Source: Rikenella microfusus (GTDB lineage Bacteria; Bacteroidota; Bacteroidia; Bacteroidales; VadinHA17). From it: a DNA stretch of 64,000 nucleotides. Below the pieces are notes generated by a model. It did not search any database, was not told the origin of the DNA, and was given only the letters and a program-made list of their open reading frames with translations. The position numbers and the translations under genes are program-made. Location of the stretch: NCBI GenBank assembly GCA_022736275.1, contig DZBJ01000003.1:70727-134726 (forward strand). Direction: 5' to 3'. Of this stretch, positions 17,849 through 27,300 are shown piece after piece (within the stretch, counting starts at the first letter, position 1; the number at the start of each line of letters is the position of its first letter).

Positions 17849-19621
17849 TTGAACACTCTGTTAATAAGGAAAATAAGACAGTTAAAATCTTTCTTTAAAG
17901 ACCAGCAGACGCTTGTCTATCTGCTCAGTTTCGTGGTGGGTCTTGTAAGCGCTGTAGCAGCAGTGGTGATGAAAAATACCATTCACTTTACGCATGTACT
18001 CTTCACCCAGAGCGTTGTAAAGGGAGTTGGCGGAGTGCTGTCAATTGTCTATCCGCTCCTTGGCATTGCCCTTACCGTGCTGGTTGTAAAATACCTGGTC
18101 CGTGACAGCATTTCCCACGGTGTCAGCCGGGTTCTGTTTGCCATCTCAAGACGTAAAAGCTATATCAAAAGACATAACAACTGGTCATCTATACTGGCCA
18201 GTTCGCTCACTATCGGTTTCGGAGGTTCAGTGGGAGCAGAGGCCCCCATTGTTCTTACAGGTGCATCAATAGGCTCAACCATCGGACGTTACTTCAACCT
18301 GAACTATAAATACGTAACCCTTCTGCTTGGTTGTGGCGCTGCCGGCGCCATCTCCGGTATCTTCAAGGCCCCCATTGGCGGCATACTCTTCACCCTTGAG
18401 GTGCTCATGCTTGACCTGACAATGTCATCAATAGTACCGCTTCTGATATCTTCGGTTACGGCTGCCACAGTCGCTTTTTTCTTCATGGGAAGCAACGTGC
18501 TCTTTTCCTTCCAGGTGCAACAGGGATTCTTTCTCAGCGAACTGCCCTTCTACTTCATCCTCGGGATTTTATGCGGGCTGGTTGGTCTTTATTTCACCAA
18601 AGTTACCGTCGCCATTGAGAAGCTCTACAAAAGGATAAAGAATCAATGGGTGAGGATGCTGGTCGGTGGCCTGATACTCGGAGGGCTTATCTACTTTCTT
18701 CCGGCACTGTATGGTGAGGGATATGAGACTGTGATGATCCTTCTTAACAGTGAGGAGGGCGTTGTGGCGGGAACATCAGTCTTTGGACAGGTAGCCTCCC
18801 GGTTCTGGGTCTTTGCAATCCTGCTGGCCGCGCTGATCTTTCTTAAAGTTGTTGCCACCGCGTCAACAAACGGCGCCGGCGGTGTGGGAGGAATTGTTGC
18901 TCCGACTCTATTCACCGGTGGTGTTGCCGGCTACCTCTTCTGCACTCTCCTGAACCACCTCTTCGGACTGTCACTTGTAGAGAGCAGCTTCACCCTCACA
19001 GCAATGGCGGGCCTCTTCGCCGCCGTACTCCATGCCCCCCTTACAGCCATATTCCTGATCGCCGAGATAACCGAAGGGTACGGACTGCTGATTCCTCTGA
19101 TAGTGACCTCTACAATTGCCTTCATTACTGCCAGATCATTCCAGAAACACTCGATCTATACAGAGCAGCTGGCGGCCAGCGGTGAGCTGATAACCCATGA
19201 CAAGGACAAGGCTGCAATGACATTGCTTGATTGGACCAGGGAAGTGGAAAAGGACCTTCTGACAGTCAGTCCTGATGGCAACCTCGGTGACCTGGTAAAA
19301 CAGATATCCAGGTCAAACCGGAACATTTTCCCGGTGGTTGATGAGTTTGATATCCTGGAGGGAGTGGTACTCCTTGATGATGTGCGCGACAGGATGTTCA
19401 ACACGGAACTGTACGACAAGATTACTGTAAGGGACCTGATGACAATTCCTCCCACCTACATTGATCTGAGCGAGAGGGGAGATGCCGTGCTTGAAGCCTT
19501 TGAGCGCACAGGGGCATGGAACCTGCCGGTTCTCGACAAGGGACAGTATGTGGGCTTCATATCCAAGTCGAGGATATTCTCTGCATACCGCGAGCTGCTC
19601 CGGCAGTTCTCGGAGGAGTGA
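17849..19621 (+). CDS. ClC-family chloride channel/antiporter with CBS domains
   Basis: A 590-residue ClC protein. Seen: about ten to twelve membrane segments (residues ~20-440); the ion-path motifs 'GSVGAEAPIVLTG' with the gating glutamate kept (GxExP form), 'GAAGAISGIFKAPIGGILFTLEV' and 'NGAGGVGGIVAPTLFTGGVAG'; and two CBS domains (~470-580) that may sense nucleotides. It probably moves chloride, alone or against protons, across the inner membrane. The start is a TTG codon; the first in-frame ATG would remove part of the amphipathic N-terminal helix, so the TTG is preferred but not certain. Single gene, divergent from the M16 operon. Confidence 0.9.
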   Translation: MNTLLIRKIRQLKSFFKDQQTLVYLLSFVVGLVSAVAAVVMKNTIHFTHVLFTQSVVKGVGGVLSIVYPLLGIALTVLVVKYLVRDSISHGVSRVLFAISRRKSYIKRHNNWSSILASSLTIGFGGSVGAEAPIVLTGASIGSTIGRYFNLNYKYVTLLLGCGAAGAISGIFKAPIGGILFTLEVLMLDLTMSSIVPLLISSVTAATVAFFFMGSNVLFSFQVQQGFFLSELPFYFILGILCGLVGLYFTKVTVAIEKLYKRIKNQWVRMLVGGLILGGLIYFLPALYGEGYETVMILLNSEEGVVAGTSVFGQVASRFWVFAILLAALIFLKVVATASTNGAGGVGGIVAPTLFTGGVAGYLFCTLLNHLFGLSLVESSFTLTAMAGLFAAVLHAPLTAIFLIAEITEGYGLLIPLIVTSTIAFITARSFQKHSIYTEQLAASGELITHDKDKAAMTLLDWTREVEKDLLTVSPDGNLGDLVKQISRSNRNIFPVVDEFDILEGVVLLDDVRDRMFNTELYDKITVRDLMTIPPTYIDLSERGDAVLEAFERTGAWNLPVLDKGQYVGFISKSRIFSAYRELLRQFSEE

Positions 19622-19652
19622 GACACTGACCTCACTGTCTTGTATCCGGATC

Positions 19653-19670
19653 AGTCAATGACAATTGACT
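19653..19670. terminator. Small hairpin after the ClC gene
   Basis: AGTCAAT and ATTGACT form a perfect 7-bp stem with a 4-base loop, 31 bases after the ClC stop. There is no T-tract, so it is at best a weak or factor-dependent terminator. Confidence 0.25.
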
Positions 19671-19715
19671 CATATGAGCACGGGGGTAATCATGGATAGA
19701 ATTAATTTTAAAATG

Positions 19716-19723
19716 TATATTTG
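19716..19723 (+). promoter_or_regulatory. Candidate -7 box for glyA
   Basis: TATATTTG fits the TAnnTTTG consensus exactly, 64 bases before the glyA start. The region ~20 bases upstream has no clear TTG. Confidence 0.4.
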
Positions 19724-19787
19724 CTGACTGTCTGACCCCGATCATATCCGGGAGCTGCGGGCATATTAATTTAACCAGGTAAACATC

Positions 19788-21068
19788 ATGGAAAGGGACA
19801 AAACCATATTTGACCTTATTGACAAGGAACGGAGACGCCAGACTGACGGCATTGAACTCATTGCATCGGAGAACTTTGTCAGCCCGCAGGTGCTGGAAGC
19901 AATGGGCTCAGTACTCACCAACAAGTATGCGGAGGGATATCCGGGAGCAAGGTATTATGGTGGATGCGAGGTGGTTGACGAGGTTGAACAGCTGGCCATT
20001 GACAGGCTCAAACAGCTCTTTAATGCCGTCTACGCTAATGTGCAGCCCCATTCCGGCGCCCAGGCAAACATGGCTGTCTTTCTCACGGTGCTTAAGCCGG
20101 GCGACACTTTTCTCGGGTTGGACCTTTCGCACGGAGGACATCTATCCCACGGATCGCCGGTGAACTCCTCGGGTATCCTTTACAGGCCGGTATCCTACGG
20201 CGTAAAGGAGGAGACAGGAAGGGTCGACTATGACATGATGGAAGAGGTTGCCCTCAGGGAGAAACCCAAACTGATTGTCGGCGGCGCCTCAGCCTACTCA
20301 AGGGAATGGGACTACGCAAGGATGCGTGAGATAGCTGAAAAGGCCGGAGCTTTACTGATGATCGACATGGCTCACCCGGCAGGGCTTATTGCAGCCGGAC
20401 TGCTTGACAATCCGCTCAGGTATGCTCATATCGTTACTTCAACCACCCATAAGACCCTCAGAGGCCCCCGTGGTGGCATAATTCTTATGGGCAGTGATTT
20501 CCCCAATCCCTGGGGTGTGACCACACCCAAAGGAGAGATCAAGATGATGTCAGCCATGCTCAACTCCGCCGTCTTCCCCGGAATCCAGGGCGGTCCGCTG
20601 GAAAATGTCATAGCTGCAAAGGCAGTCTCATTCGCCGAGGCACTGAAACCTGAGTTCAGGACTTATCAGCAGCAGGTTAAAAAGAATGCCACGGTGATGG
20701 CTGAAGCATTCATGAATCTTGGATATAAGGTAATCTCAGGAGGAACCGACAACCACTCGATGCTTATCGATCTAAGAACACGATTCCCGGAGATATCGGG
20801 TAAGAAAGTCGAAAATACACTCGTCAGGGCTCATATTACGGTGAACAAAAACATGGTGCCGTTTGACTCGCGCTCACCCTTCCTTACATCGGGAATAAGG
20901 GTTGGCACGCCTGCAGTAACGACACGTGGACTGAAAGAGAACGACATGGGAAAAATCGTCGGGTTTATTAATGAGGTACTGATCAATATAGAAAATGAAA
21001 CTGCCATCTCATCAGTAAGCGAGAGGGTGGTGCAGATGATGAAGGACTACCCGCTTTTTGCCATGTAG
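19788..21068 (+). CDS. glyA: Serine hydroxymethyltransferase
   Basis: A 426-residue PLP enzyme that interconverts serine and glycine with tetrahydrofolate, feeding one-carbon metabolism. Seen: '[38 protein letters not shown]', 'SGAQANMAV', '[15 protein letters not shown]', '[12 protein letters not shown]' and the PLP-lysine motif '[13 protein letters not shown]'. Length and motifs are full and typical. It is followed after 33 bases by a receiver-domain protein, which may be cotranscribed. Confidence 0.97.
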   Translation: MERDKTIFDLIDKERRRQTDGIELIASENFVSPQVLEAMGSVLTNKYAEGYPGARYYGGCEVVDEVEQLAIDRLKQLFNAVYANVQPHSGAQANMAVFLTVLKPGDTFLGLDLSHGGHLSHGSPVNSSGILYRPVSYGVKEETGRVDYDMMEEVALREKPKLIVGGASAYSREWDYARMREIAEKAGALLMIDMAHPAGLIAAGLLDNPLRYAHIVTSTTHKTLRGPRGGIILMGSDFPNPWGVTTPKGEIKMMSAMLNSAVFPGIQGGPLENVIAAKAVSFAEALKPEFRTYQQQVKKNATVMAEAFMNLGYKVISGGTDNHSMLIDLRTRFPEISGKKVENTLVRAHITVNKNMVPFDSRSPFLTSGIRVGTPAVTTRGLKENDMGKIVGFINEVLINIENETAISSVSERVVQMMKDYPLFAM

Positions 21069-21101
21069 GATTTTATTAATTCCTTTTGTATTTTTGATGT
21101 C

Positions 21102-21500
21102 ATGGAAAAAATAATCCCCGAAACCGACAGTCTCATTTATGTTGTTGATGATGATCATGTGATCACAAGCTTTGTCTCTGCCCGTCTTGAGAGTGCCGGA
21201 TACAGGGTCAGGTCATTCGCGTACGCCGAGGATTGCATTGAGGCCCTTAGTGAAAACCCTGATCTTATCATACTTGATTTTTATTTTCTGAAGGAGGGGA
21301 CAGTACCGATGAATGGGATGGAGGCGTATGATGAGATATCCAGGCTGGCTCCGGAAATCCCGGTCATAATGCTCTCTGCCCAGGAAAAGGGAGAGGTTGT
21401 GCTTGAGTTCGCACGGAAGGGTATTGCTGATTATGTTATTAAGGACACAGACCTTATAGATAACCTGCAGATGGCAGTCAAGGAGGTCCTAGAGAGATAG
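21102..21500 (+). CDS. Single-domain response regulator (receiver only)
   Basis: A 132-residue CheY-like receiver with no output domain. Seen: the acidic pocket 'VVDDDH', the phospho-acceptor Asp in 'IILDFYF' (near residue 58), the switch Ser in 'VIMLSAQE' and the conserved Lys in 'DYVIKDTD'. A three- to four-residue extension after the Asp loop ('LKEGTVPMNGMEAYDEI') is seen in some Bacteroidota receivers. No histidine kinase is in the window, so its partner is unknown. It lies between glyA and the TSUP gene, 12 bases before the latter. Confidence 0.88.
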   Translation: MEKIIPETDSLIYVVDDDHVITSFVSARLESAGYRVRSFAYAEDCIEALSENPDLIILDFYFLKEGTVPMNGMEAYDEISRLAPEIPVIMLSAQEKGEVVLEFARKGIADYVIKDTDLIDNLQMAVKEVLER

Positions 21501-21512
21501 TACTCCCCCCTT

Positions 21513-22286
21513 ATGGAATGGTATATGTATCTGGCTGTCATTGCCGCCGGCCTCTTTGCAGGATTTGTCAATACCCTGGCTGGCAGCGGATCGCTGATCA
21601 CATTACCCCTCCTGATGTTTATGGGTCTTCCGGCCAATGTCGCTAACGGTACCAATAGGATTGGCGTTCTGGTCCAAAGCCTGGTCAGCAGCATCAGCTT
21701 TAAAAAGCAAAAGCTCTATACTGTTCAGGAAGGCTTGTGGATGTCACTGCCTGCACTTGCCGGTGCACTGCTGGGGTCACTTATAGCAGTAAGAATAAAC
21801 GAAAGGATTATGGAACTGCTGATAGGCGGGCTGCTTATCTTCATGTTCTTCGTCATTCTTTACAAACCAGAGCAATGGGTGCGTGATCATGTTCACTCTG
21901 CTGCAATGAGGCGACGCTGGTGGGTGCCGGTCATCTTCTTTTTTATCGGAATATATGGCGGTTTTATTCAGGCAGGTGTTGGATTCTTTCTCTTGGGTGC
22001 TCTGGTGCTTGGCGCAGGCATGGGACTTACGAGGGCCAATGCGCATAAGGTGCTTATAGTGGCCGCGATGACTTCCATTGCCCTCACGGTTTTCATCCTG
22101 AGCGACCAGGTCTATTACCTCTACGGCATTATAATTGCCGTCGGCCAGGGCGTCGGCGGATGGCTTGGCTCCAGGGTAGCCGTCAGCTGGGGTCCTAAAG
22201 TGGTGCGCGTAATACTGCTTGTGGCCATACTGGCATCGGCGCTCAATTTTACCGGCCTGTTTGACCTTATTGTCAGGCTGTTCTGA
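21513..22286 (+). CDS. TSUP-family permease (TauE/SafE)
   Basis: A 257-residue inner-membrane protein with about eight hydrophobic segments in two repeats. Seen: 'FAGFVNTLAGSGSLITLPLLMFMGLPANVANGTNR' in the first half and 'GIYGGFIQAGVGFFLLGALVLGAGMGLTRANAHKVLIVA' in the second, the paired motifs of the TauE/SafE (COG0730) family. Known members export sulfite, sulfoacetate or related organic anions; the substrate here is not deducible. It follows the receiver gene by 12 bases and is convergent with tonB. Confidence 0.88.
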   Translation: MEWYMYLAVIAAGLFAGFVNTLAGSGSLITLPLLMFMGLPANVANGTNRIGVLVQSLVSSISFKKQKLYTVQEGLWMSLPALAGALLGSLIAVRINERIMELLIGGLLIFMFFVILYKPEQWVRDHVHSAAMRRRWWVPVIFFFIGIYGGFIQAGVGFFLLGALVLGAGMGLTRANAHKVLIVAAMTSIALTVFILSDQVYYLYGIIIAVGQGVGGWLGSRVAVSWGPKVVRVILLVAILASALNFTGLFDLIVRLF

Positions 22287-22298
22287 AAAAAGAAAGTT

Positions 22299-23189
22299 CT
22301 ATCTGAAGCGGAAGTCGTAGGTGATTGTACCTTTCTGAATGAAAGCGGCATCATTACTGCTTTCAAACCTGGTCTTCAGCGCAGCTTCCTTTGCCAGCTT
22401 AAGGAGATTCTCGTCAAGTGTCGTCGATCCCTTAATGCCGGGAGTCGCTTCGGTGACCCTTCCGGAACGGTCAACTGTCACGGCAACAACTACAATTCCG
22501 TCTTTCTGGATATTATAAGGCGGTTTGAAGAGGGACTGAGCCTTCCTGTCGCCGAGATCATAAGATATACCTTCGGTTCCCAAACCACTTCCCTGCCCGT
22601 AATTTGGTGCATCAGGGGTACCTGACTTGACACCCTGGTTGTCCGGTCCGCCGGCAGTACCCTGACTCTGGCCGGTTGTTCCTGTATTTTGAGTTTTACT
22701 GAGAGCACCACTTACCCTGGCTCTTGCCGCATCAATCCGTCGCTGCTCCTCCTCCCTCTTAAGTCTCTCGGCAGTCTCCTGCTCGATGCGCTTTCGCTCA
22801 GCCTCAGCCTCCTCACGTCTCTTCTGCTCAGCAGCCCGCGCCTCTGCCTGCTTCCTGAGCTCCTCAGGAGTGGGTTGCTTCTTCTCAACCTCCACGGCCT
22901 CCTCAAATTCCTGCGTCAGAAGCGCCTCTTCAGCTCCAACATCCCCGGCAGACGGGGGAGGAGGAGGGGGTGAAACCGGTTCTGACGCCGGCTCAAAAAG
23001 ACCGCTCCCCGTCTCGTCAAAACCAAAGTTGACAAGAAGACCCTCTTCGACCGGCTCAGGTATTTTCACCCGGAAGGTCACAAAGATGATCAGCAGGGCA
23101 AGGATCAGGTGTATAATGGCACTGAAGATCAGACCCTGTTTCCTTTCCCTGGTGAGAGGCTCGTTGGCGCTATTTTGGAGTAGTGGCAA
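22299..23189 (-). CDS. TonB-like energy transducer
   Basis: A 296-residue TonB-family protein. Seen: one N-terminal membrane helix (~18-40), a proline-rich and then a strongly charged glutamate/arginine helical spacer (~60-155) that crosses the periplasm, a Gly/Gln/Thr-rich linker, and a C-terminal TonB-like fold (~225-296: 'GIVVVAVTVDRSGRVTEATPGIKGSTT'). It couples the proton motive force harvested by ExbB-ExbD to outer-membrane transporters. It overlaps the exbD gene by 20 bases and is the last gene of the exbB-exbD-tonB operon. No TonB-dependent receptor is in the window. It could also be a TolA-like protein, since the spacer is of that type. Confidence 0.85.
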   Translation of the reverse strand: MPLLQNSANEPLTRERKQGLIFSAIIHLILALLIIFVTFRVKIPEPVEEGLLVNFGFDETGSGLFEPASEPVSPPPPPPSAGDVGAEEALLTQEFEEAVEVEKKQPTPEELRKQAEARAAEQKRREEAEAERKRIEQETAERLKREEEQRRIDAARARVSGALSKTQNTGTTGQSQGTAGGPDNQGVKSGTPDAPNYGQGSGLGTEGISYDLGDRKAQSLFKPPYNIQKDGIVVVAVTVDRSGRVTEATPGIKGSTTLDENLLKLAKEAALKTRFESSNDAAFIQKGTITYDFRFR

Positions 23190-23562
23190 GTATCAGTCTG
23201 TACTGGTTCTTTGCTGCAATATTCATTATGTTGACTACATACTCCACAGGAACACTTCTGTCAGCATGAACCGAAATGTATATCTCGGGACTATCTTGCA
23301 CCCTCGACTGCAGCGCAGCTTCGAGGAATTCGAGATCTATTGGCTGATCTTCAATGTAATACTGAAGATCTTTGGTGATGGAAACCGTGGTCATCGGGCG
23401 TGCCGACGTCTGGGTTGTACCCTTGGGCAGCAGCAGCTTGAGCGCCGTCGGATGCACCAGGGTGGAGGTCAGCATGAAGAACAGCAGAAGGAGGAAGACG
23501 ATATCAGACATTCCTGCATTGCTTAAGTTGATACTGACCTTATTTTTTGAGGTGATTGCCAT
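23170..23562 (-). CDS. exbD: Biopolymer transport protein ExbD/TolR family
   Basis: A 130-residue ExbD/TolR protein. Seen: one membrane helix near residues 17-37 with the conserved proton-path Asp in 'MSDIVFLLLLFFML', then a periplasmic domain ending 'NQYRLILATTPK'. It forms the proton channel with ExbB and drives the TonB-like protein encoded just downstream (20-base overlap). It starts 6 bases after the exbB stop. Confidence 0.93.
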   Translation of the reverse strand: MAITSKNKVSINLSNAGMSDIVFLLLLFFMLTSTLVHPTALKLLLPKGTTQTSARPMTTVSITKDLQYYIEDQPIDLEFLEAALQSRVQDSPEIYISVHADRSVPVEYVVNIMNIAAKNQYRLILATTPK

Positions 23563-23568
23563 CGGATG

Positions 23569-24249
23569 CTACTTTACAGGTTCGTTAAGGATATCAAGGA
23601 ACTCGGTGGAGGTGGTCTCAAGCTGGAAAACCACGTTCTCAACCTTGACAACAAGGGTATTGTATCCGAAATAGGCAAGTATGCCAAGGATAAGGCCGCC
23701 GACGGTGGTGATGAGTGCAGTGTATATACCGCCGCTGAGGGTGCTGATGTCAAGGCTGTTTCCTGCGAGAGACATCTCATAAAATGCCTGGACCATGCCA
23801 ATGACTGTTCCGAAGAAGCCCAGCAATGGCGCTGCACCAGCTATGGTAGCCAGGGTGGGAAACCTTTTCTCGAGCTTGTGGATCTCCATCCTCCCTACAT
23901 TCTCAATGGCGGCCGTCACGTCAGCAAGCGGCCTTCCGAGACGGGTAATGCCCTTCTCCACCATCCGTGCCTGAGGTGAATTTGTCTTCCTGCAGAGTTG
24001 CAGGGCCGCATCAACCTTCCCTTCATACATGTAATCCTTGATGCGGTTCATGAAGTTTGCATCAATCTTTGTAGCCTTAGTGATTACCAGGTACCTCTCG
24101 ATAAAAATGTACAATGCAACAAATGACAGAAGTGTGATGATGATCATCACCCAGCCGCCGGCAAGGTAAAGATCAGCCAGTGACATTGTTGCCTCTTCGC
24201 CGGCCGTAGCGGCCGAAGTACCCTGCAATAAAATGTTTGCTAATATCAT
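23569..24249 (-). CDS. exbB: MotA/TolQ/ExbB proton channel family protein
   Basis: A 226-residue ExbB/TolQ. Seen: three membrane helices (~28-50, ~130-155, ~170-195), with 'LATIAGAAPLLGFFGTVIGMVQAF' and 'LSGGIYTALITTVGGLILGILAYFGYN', the family's conserved second and third helices carrying the polar Thr residues of the proton path. First gene of the exbB-exbD-tonB operon. About 127 bases of AT-rich sequence separate it from tamB upstream on the same strand. Confidence 0.93.
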   Translation of the reverse strand: MILANILLQGTSAATAGEEATMSLADLYLAGGWVMIIITLLSFVALYIFIERYLVITKATKIDANFMNRIKDYMYEGKVDAALQLCRKTNSPQARMVEKGITRLGRPLADVTAAIENVGRMEIHKLEKRFPTLATIAGAAPLLGFFGTVIGMVQAFYEMSLAGNSLDISTLSGGIYTALITTVGGLILGILAYFGYNTLVVKVENVVFQLETTSTEFLDILNEPVK

Positions 24250-24376
24250 TGTCCTTAATTTAGTTGTTAACTCTTTGACTTACTTTTTTATATCATCGCG
24301 CGAATATATATAAAAAACGGTCAATCTGTCTCATGATTATGCTTATGTTCAAAAAATAGAGCCGTTGTTGAAAAGG

Positions 24377-27300
24377 TTATTGCTTCTCCGTCTCCTCTTC
24401 AGGGGCGACTTTTCTTTTTCTGCGCTCTTCAGGCCTGACGAAGAGGTTCTTCAGCTCATCGAAATCGCGCCTGTAAAAGATTCCCACACCCTGTGTGTAT
24501 GGATGCACCTGGTAATAAAGGTTGTTGTTTGACCTGTTAAAGACCTTGAACCTGAGCATTTCCGTCAGCTTCACCTCAATGGTGAACTCCCCGCTGATGG
24601 TACTGGCATTGGTGTTCAGCTGATTGCCTCCGACATCCACATTGCCGTTGAGGGTCACCTTGTCATTCAGCAGCTGCGTTGAGAGGGCAACCTCCACCTC
24701 CTGGTCAGTGATCTCATTCCCCGGCCTGTAATTGAAGCCTATGTCAAAGTCGTTGCTGATCTGCGACAGCCAGTTGCTGAGCTGGTTTGAAAGCATCTCG
24801 GTTGTGGTGGTGACACCAAGAATCTCCGCTCCGGGCGCTGTGGTCATCGAGACCTGGCTGCCCGAACCGGATCCCGACACACTGTACAGTGCCGGGTCAG
24901 GAAAGAAGCTGTTCATCACCAGCAGATACAAAAACTGCCTGCTGAGCTTCTCCTCGGTGTCAATGGCCACCCTCAGGTACTCATTCTGCTCCTCCTCCGC
25001 GGTGGGAAGGAGAATGTCGAACTTGATGGCCGGATTTAGCAGCTTGCTGCTTAGAATGAGCACACACTCCACTGGTAAATTAACCTGAAGCTTCGGATCC
25101 GGACTGTTATATATTTCGGAGAGTGATGCCTTGGTCCTGTAAAGTGCCCTGATATTCAGGTCTGCATCATCCAAAGCTCCGTTCCATGTGATGGTTCCGC
25201 CATTCTCGACAATGAACCGCTTGTTCAGGATATTGCCCAGGGTAAAGAGATAATCACCATCCCTGATTACATAATTGCCAACCATGCGAACATCTCCCCG
25301 TGAGTTGAGGTTTATGTTCAGCTTTCCTTCTCCCTTTCCCCTGATGACGCCACCTGAAGTGGCATCAAGTATCAGCTGAACCTCAGCCTCAGGCGTGACG
25401 TCAAGGTCAAAGTTGAGCTCTATCTTGCTGGTTTTATCCTGGGTGACAAAGTTGCTTCCGGTCTCTTCCTCCTCCTCCTTTTTCTGGTTCGAGTCAATGA
25501 AAATTATGTAAGGGTAATCGCTCACCGTGGCAGATGAGTTCAGGGGGACAAAGAACTCAGTGTTGGCATCTGTCCTGGCCGATATGTTGAAAACAAGTTT
25601 CTGATCATTCCCCCTTATGCCTGCATAACCCGATGCATAAGCTGTACCGTAGAAGATGTCACTGTCCTTGGGGCGGGTATTCAGCACAAGCATCTTTTCC
25701 ATATTGATGTCGAAACTGATACCCATATCCTTGAATGACTGGTGTGAGAGCAATCCGTTTATGGTACCCTGGTTTTTCTTTTCATCATAGATACTGATGT
25801 TCCTGAAGACGATGCCCTGCGGGTTGAACCGGATGCTGTCCGAGAAGCTGTATCTGGTCTGAAGGAAATCGATCTTCATCGATGCATCCTGTGCCATTAT
25901 TGAGCCGGTCAGGGCAAACTGGCCCGGTTTCCCCTGAAGCCTCACCCTGCCTGAACCGACTCCCCTGACGTCAGAGGCAAAATCCTCTATGATAGGATTG
26001 AGAATGTCAAGGGGCATGCCAAAGGTACTGGCGGTTATGTCTGCGTTCTTTGAAGAGGGCGTGTAATTCCCTCTGATATCAAAGAACTTGCGTCCTTCAA
26101 AATCATTGAAGACATTTATGTCAGCAACCTTCTTCCGGGGGTCCCATTCGCTCCTAACTGTGAGCAGGCCGTATCCTTTGTTGTTTACCATGAAGTCGCT
26201 GACATGGATGTTGCTTTCAAAGAGCAGATCTTCATAGACATCAGACAAGGTAATGTAACCACTCATTATACCCCCCAGCAGCATCTGAGGCGACTCCTCC
26301 TCCGTTTCCGCCTTGTCGCGCTTCAGGTTATTCAGATATGACAGGTTCAGTCCTTCAAAGCTCAGTGTGAGCCTCTCCTCCGGTGACGGCGAGAGCTTTC
26401 CGTCAAGCCTGATATAGTTTGTCCGGCTGCTGAGCAGAATGTTGTCAAACCAGGCGCTGGTGGAGTCAATTACTACGCGGGCCGGGCTGATATTCCAGGG
26501 GGTGTGGCGGACAGTAAAACCTGAAGGCAGGATACCCACCGTGAGCACTGGCCTGTTCATCTCGTTAAGGCTGAAGAAGCCCCTGGCCTTCGCCTCACCC
26601 ATGGTCCTTCCTCCGTCCATGTTATCCCACCTGATCCCCAGATCAATCGTGTCAGTGCTGCTGGTTGCCTCAAGAATGAAGTTGCCCAGCTCTGAATTGT
26701 CTGGCATAAGGAGGGTGTCAGCCTTCAGCTCTAGATCCAGTTTCCCGCTGTTCATTGAACCCGAGAATTGTATTTTGCTCAGCCTTGTCCCGGCATAGGT
26801 AATTGCATCGGACCTCAGTTCTGCTGCCACCTCTGAGCGGTCAGACATAAACCGTCCCGTAAGCAGGCTGCCCTCTGTTATACTTAATCCTGTGCCCAAA
26901 AACTCATTCAGCTTGTCAATCTTTTTAAAGCGGACATTCAGTGTGAACATTGCGGCTGAAGCCATCTCCTCACTGACTGCCTGTGGTGCCTTGAACCTCG
27001 AGGGAAATAACCGGAAAAGCATGGTACTGACGGCTGACCCCATGGCATCAAAATTATACGGGCCTCTGACCTCAGCATCAGCGAAGTCGGATTTAAGGGT
27101 CAGCACGGGTTCACCGTTGACCTTCCCTGATGTGAGCAGGAAATCGTAAATGCTAAGGCGTCCGTTGGAGTTCTGAAGAATCGAGTTGATCAGCCTCATA
27201 TCTCCTTCAATGTTGTCTGCATTGTTGCCCCTGAAGGTGGCCGTAAACAGGGCAGAGGCCCTAAAGACCGAATCCGATTTGATAAGGTTCAGCTTGTGAA

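Noticed and set aside
22786-23526. Plus-strand open frame of 246 codons opposite tonB and exbD
   Set aside because: Its serine/cysteine-rich sequence comes from reading the charged TonB spacer in reverse; both minus-strand genes are well supported.
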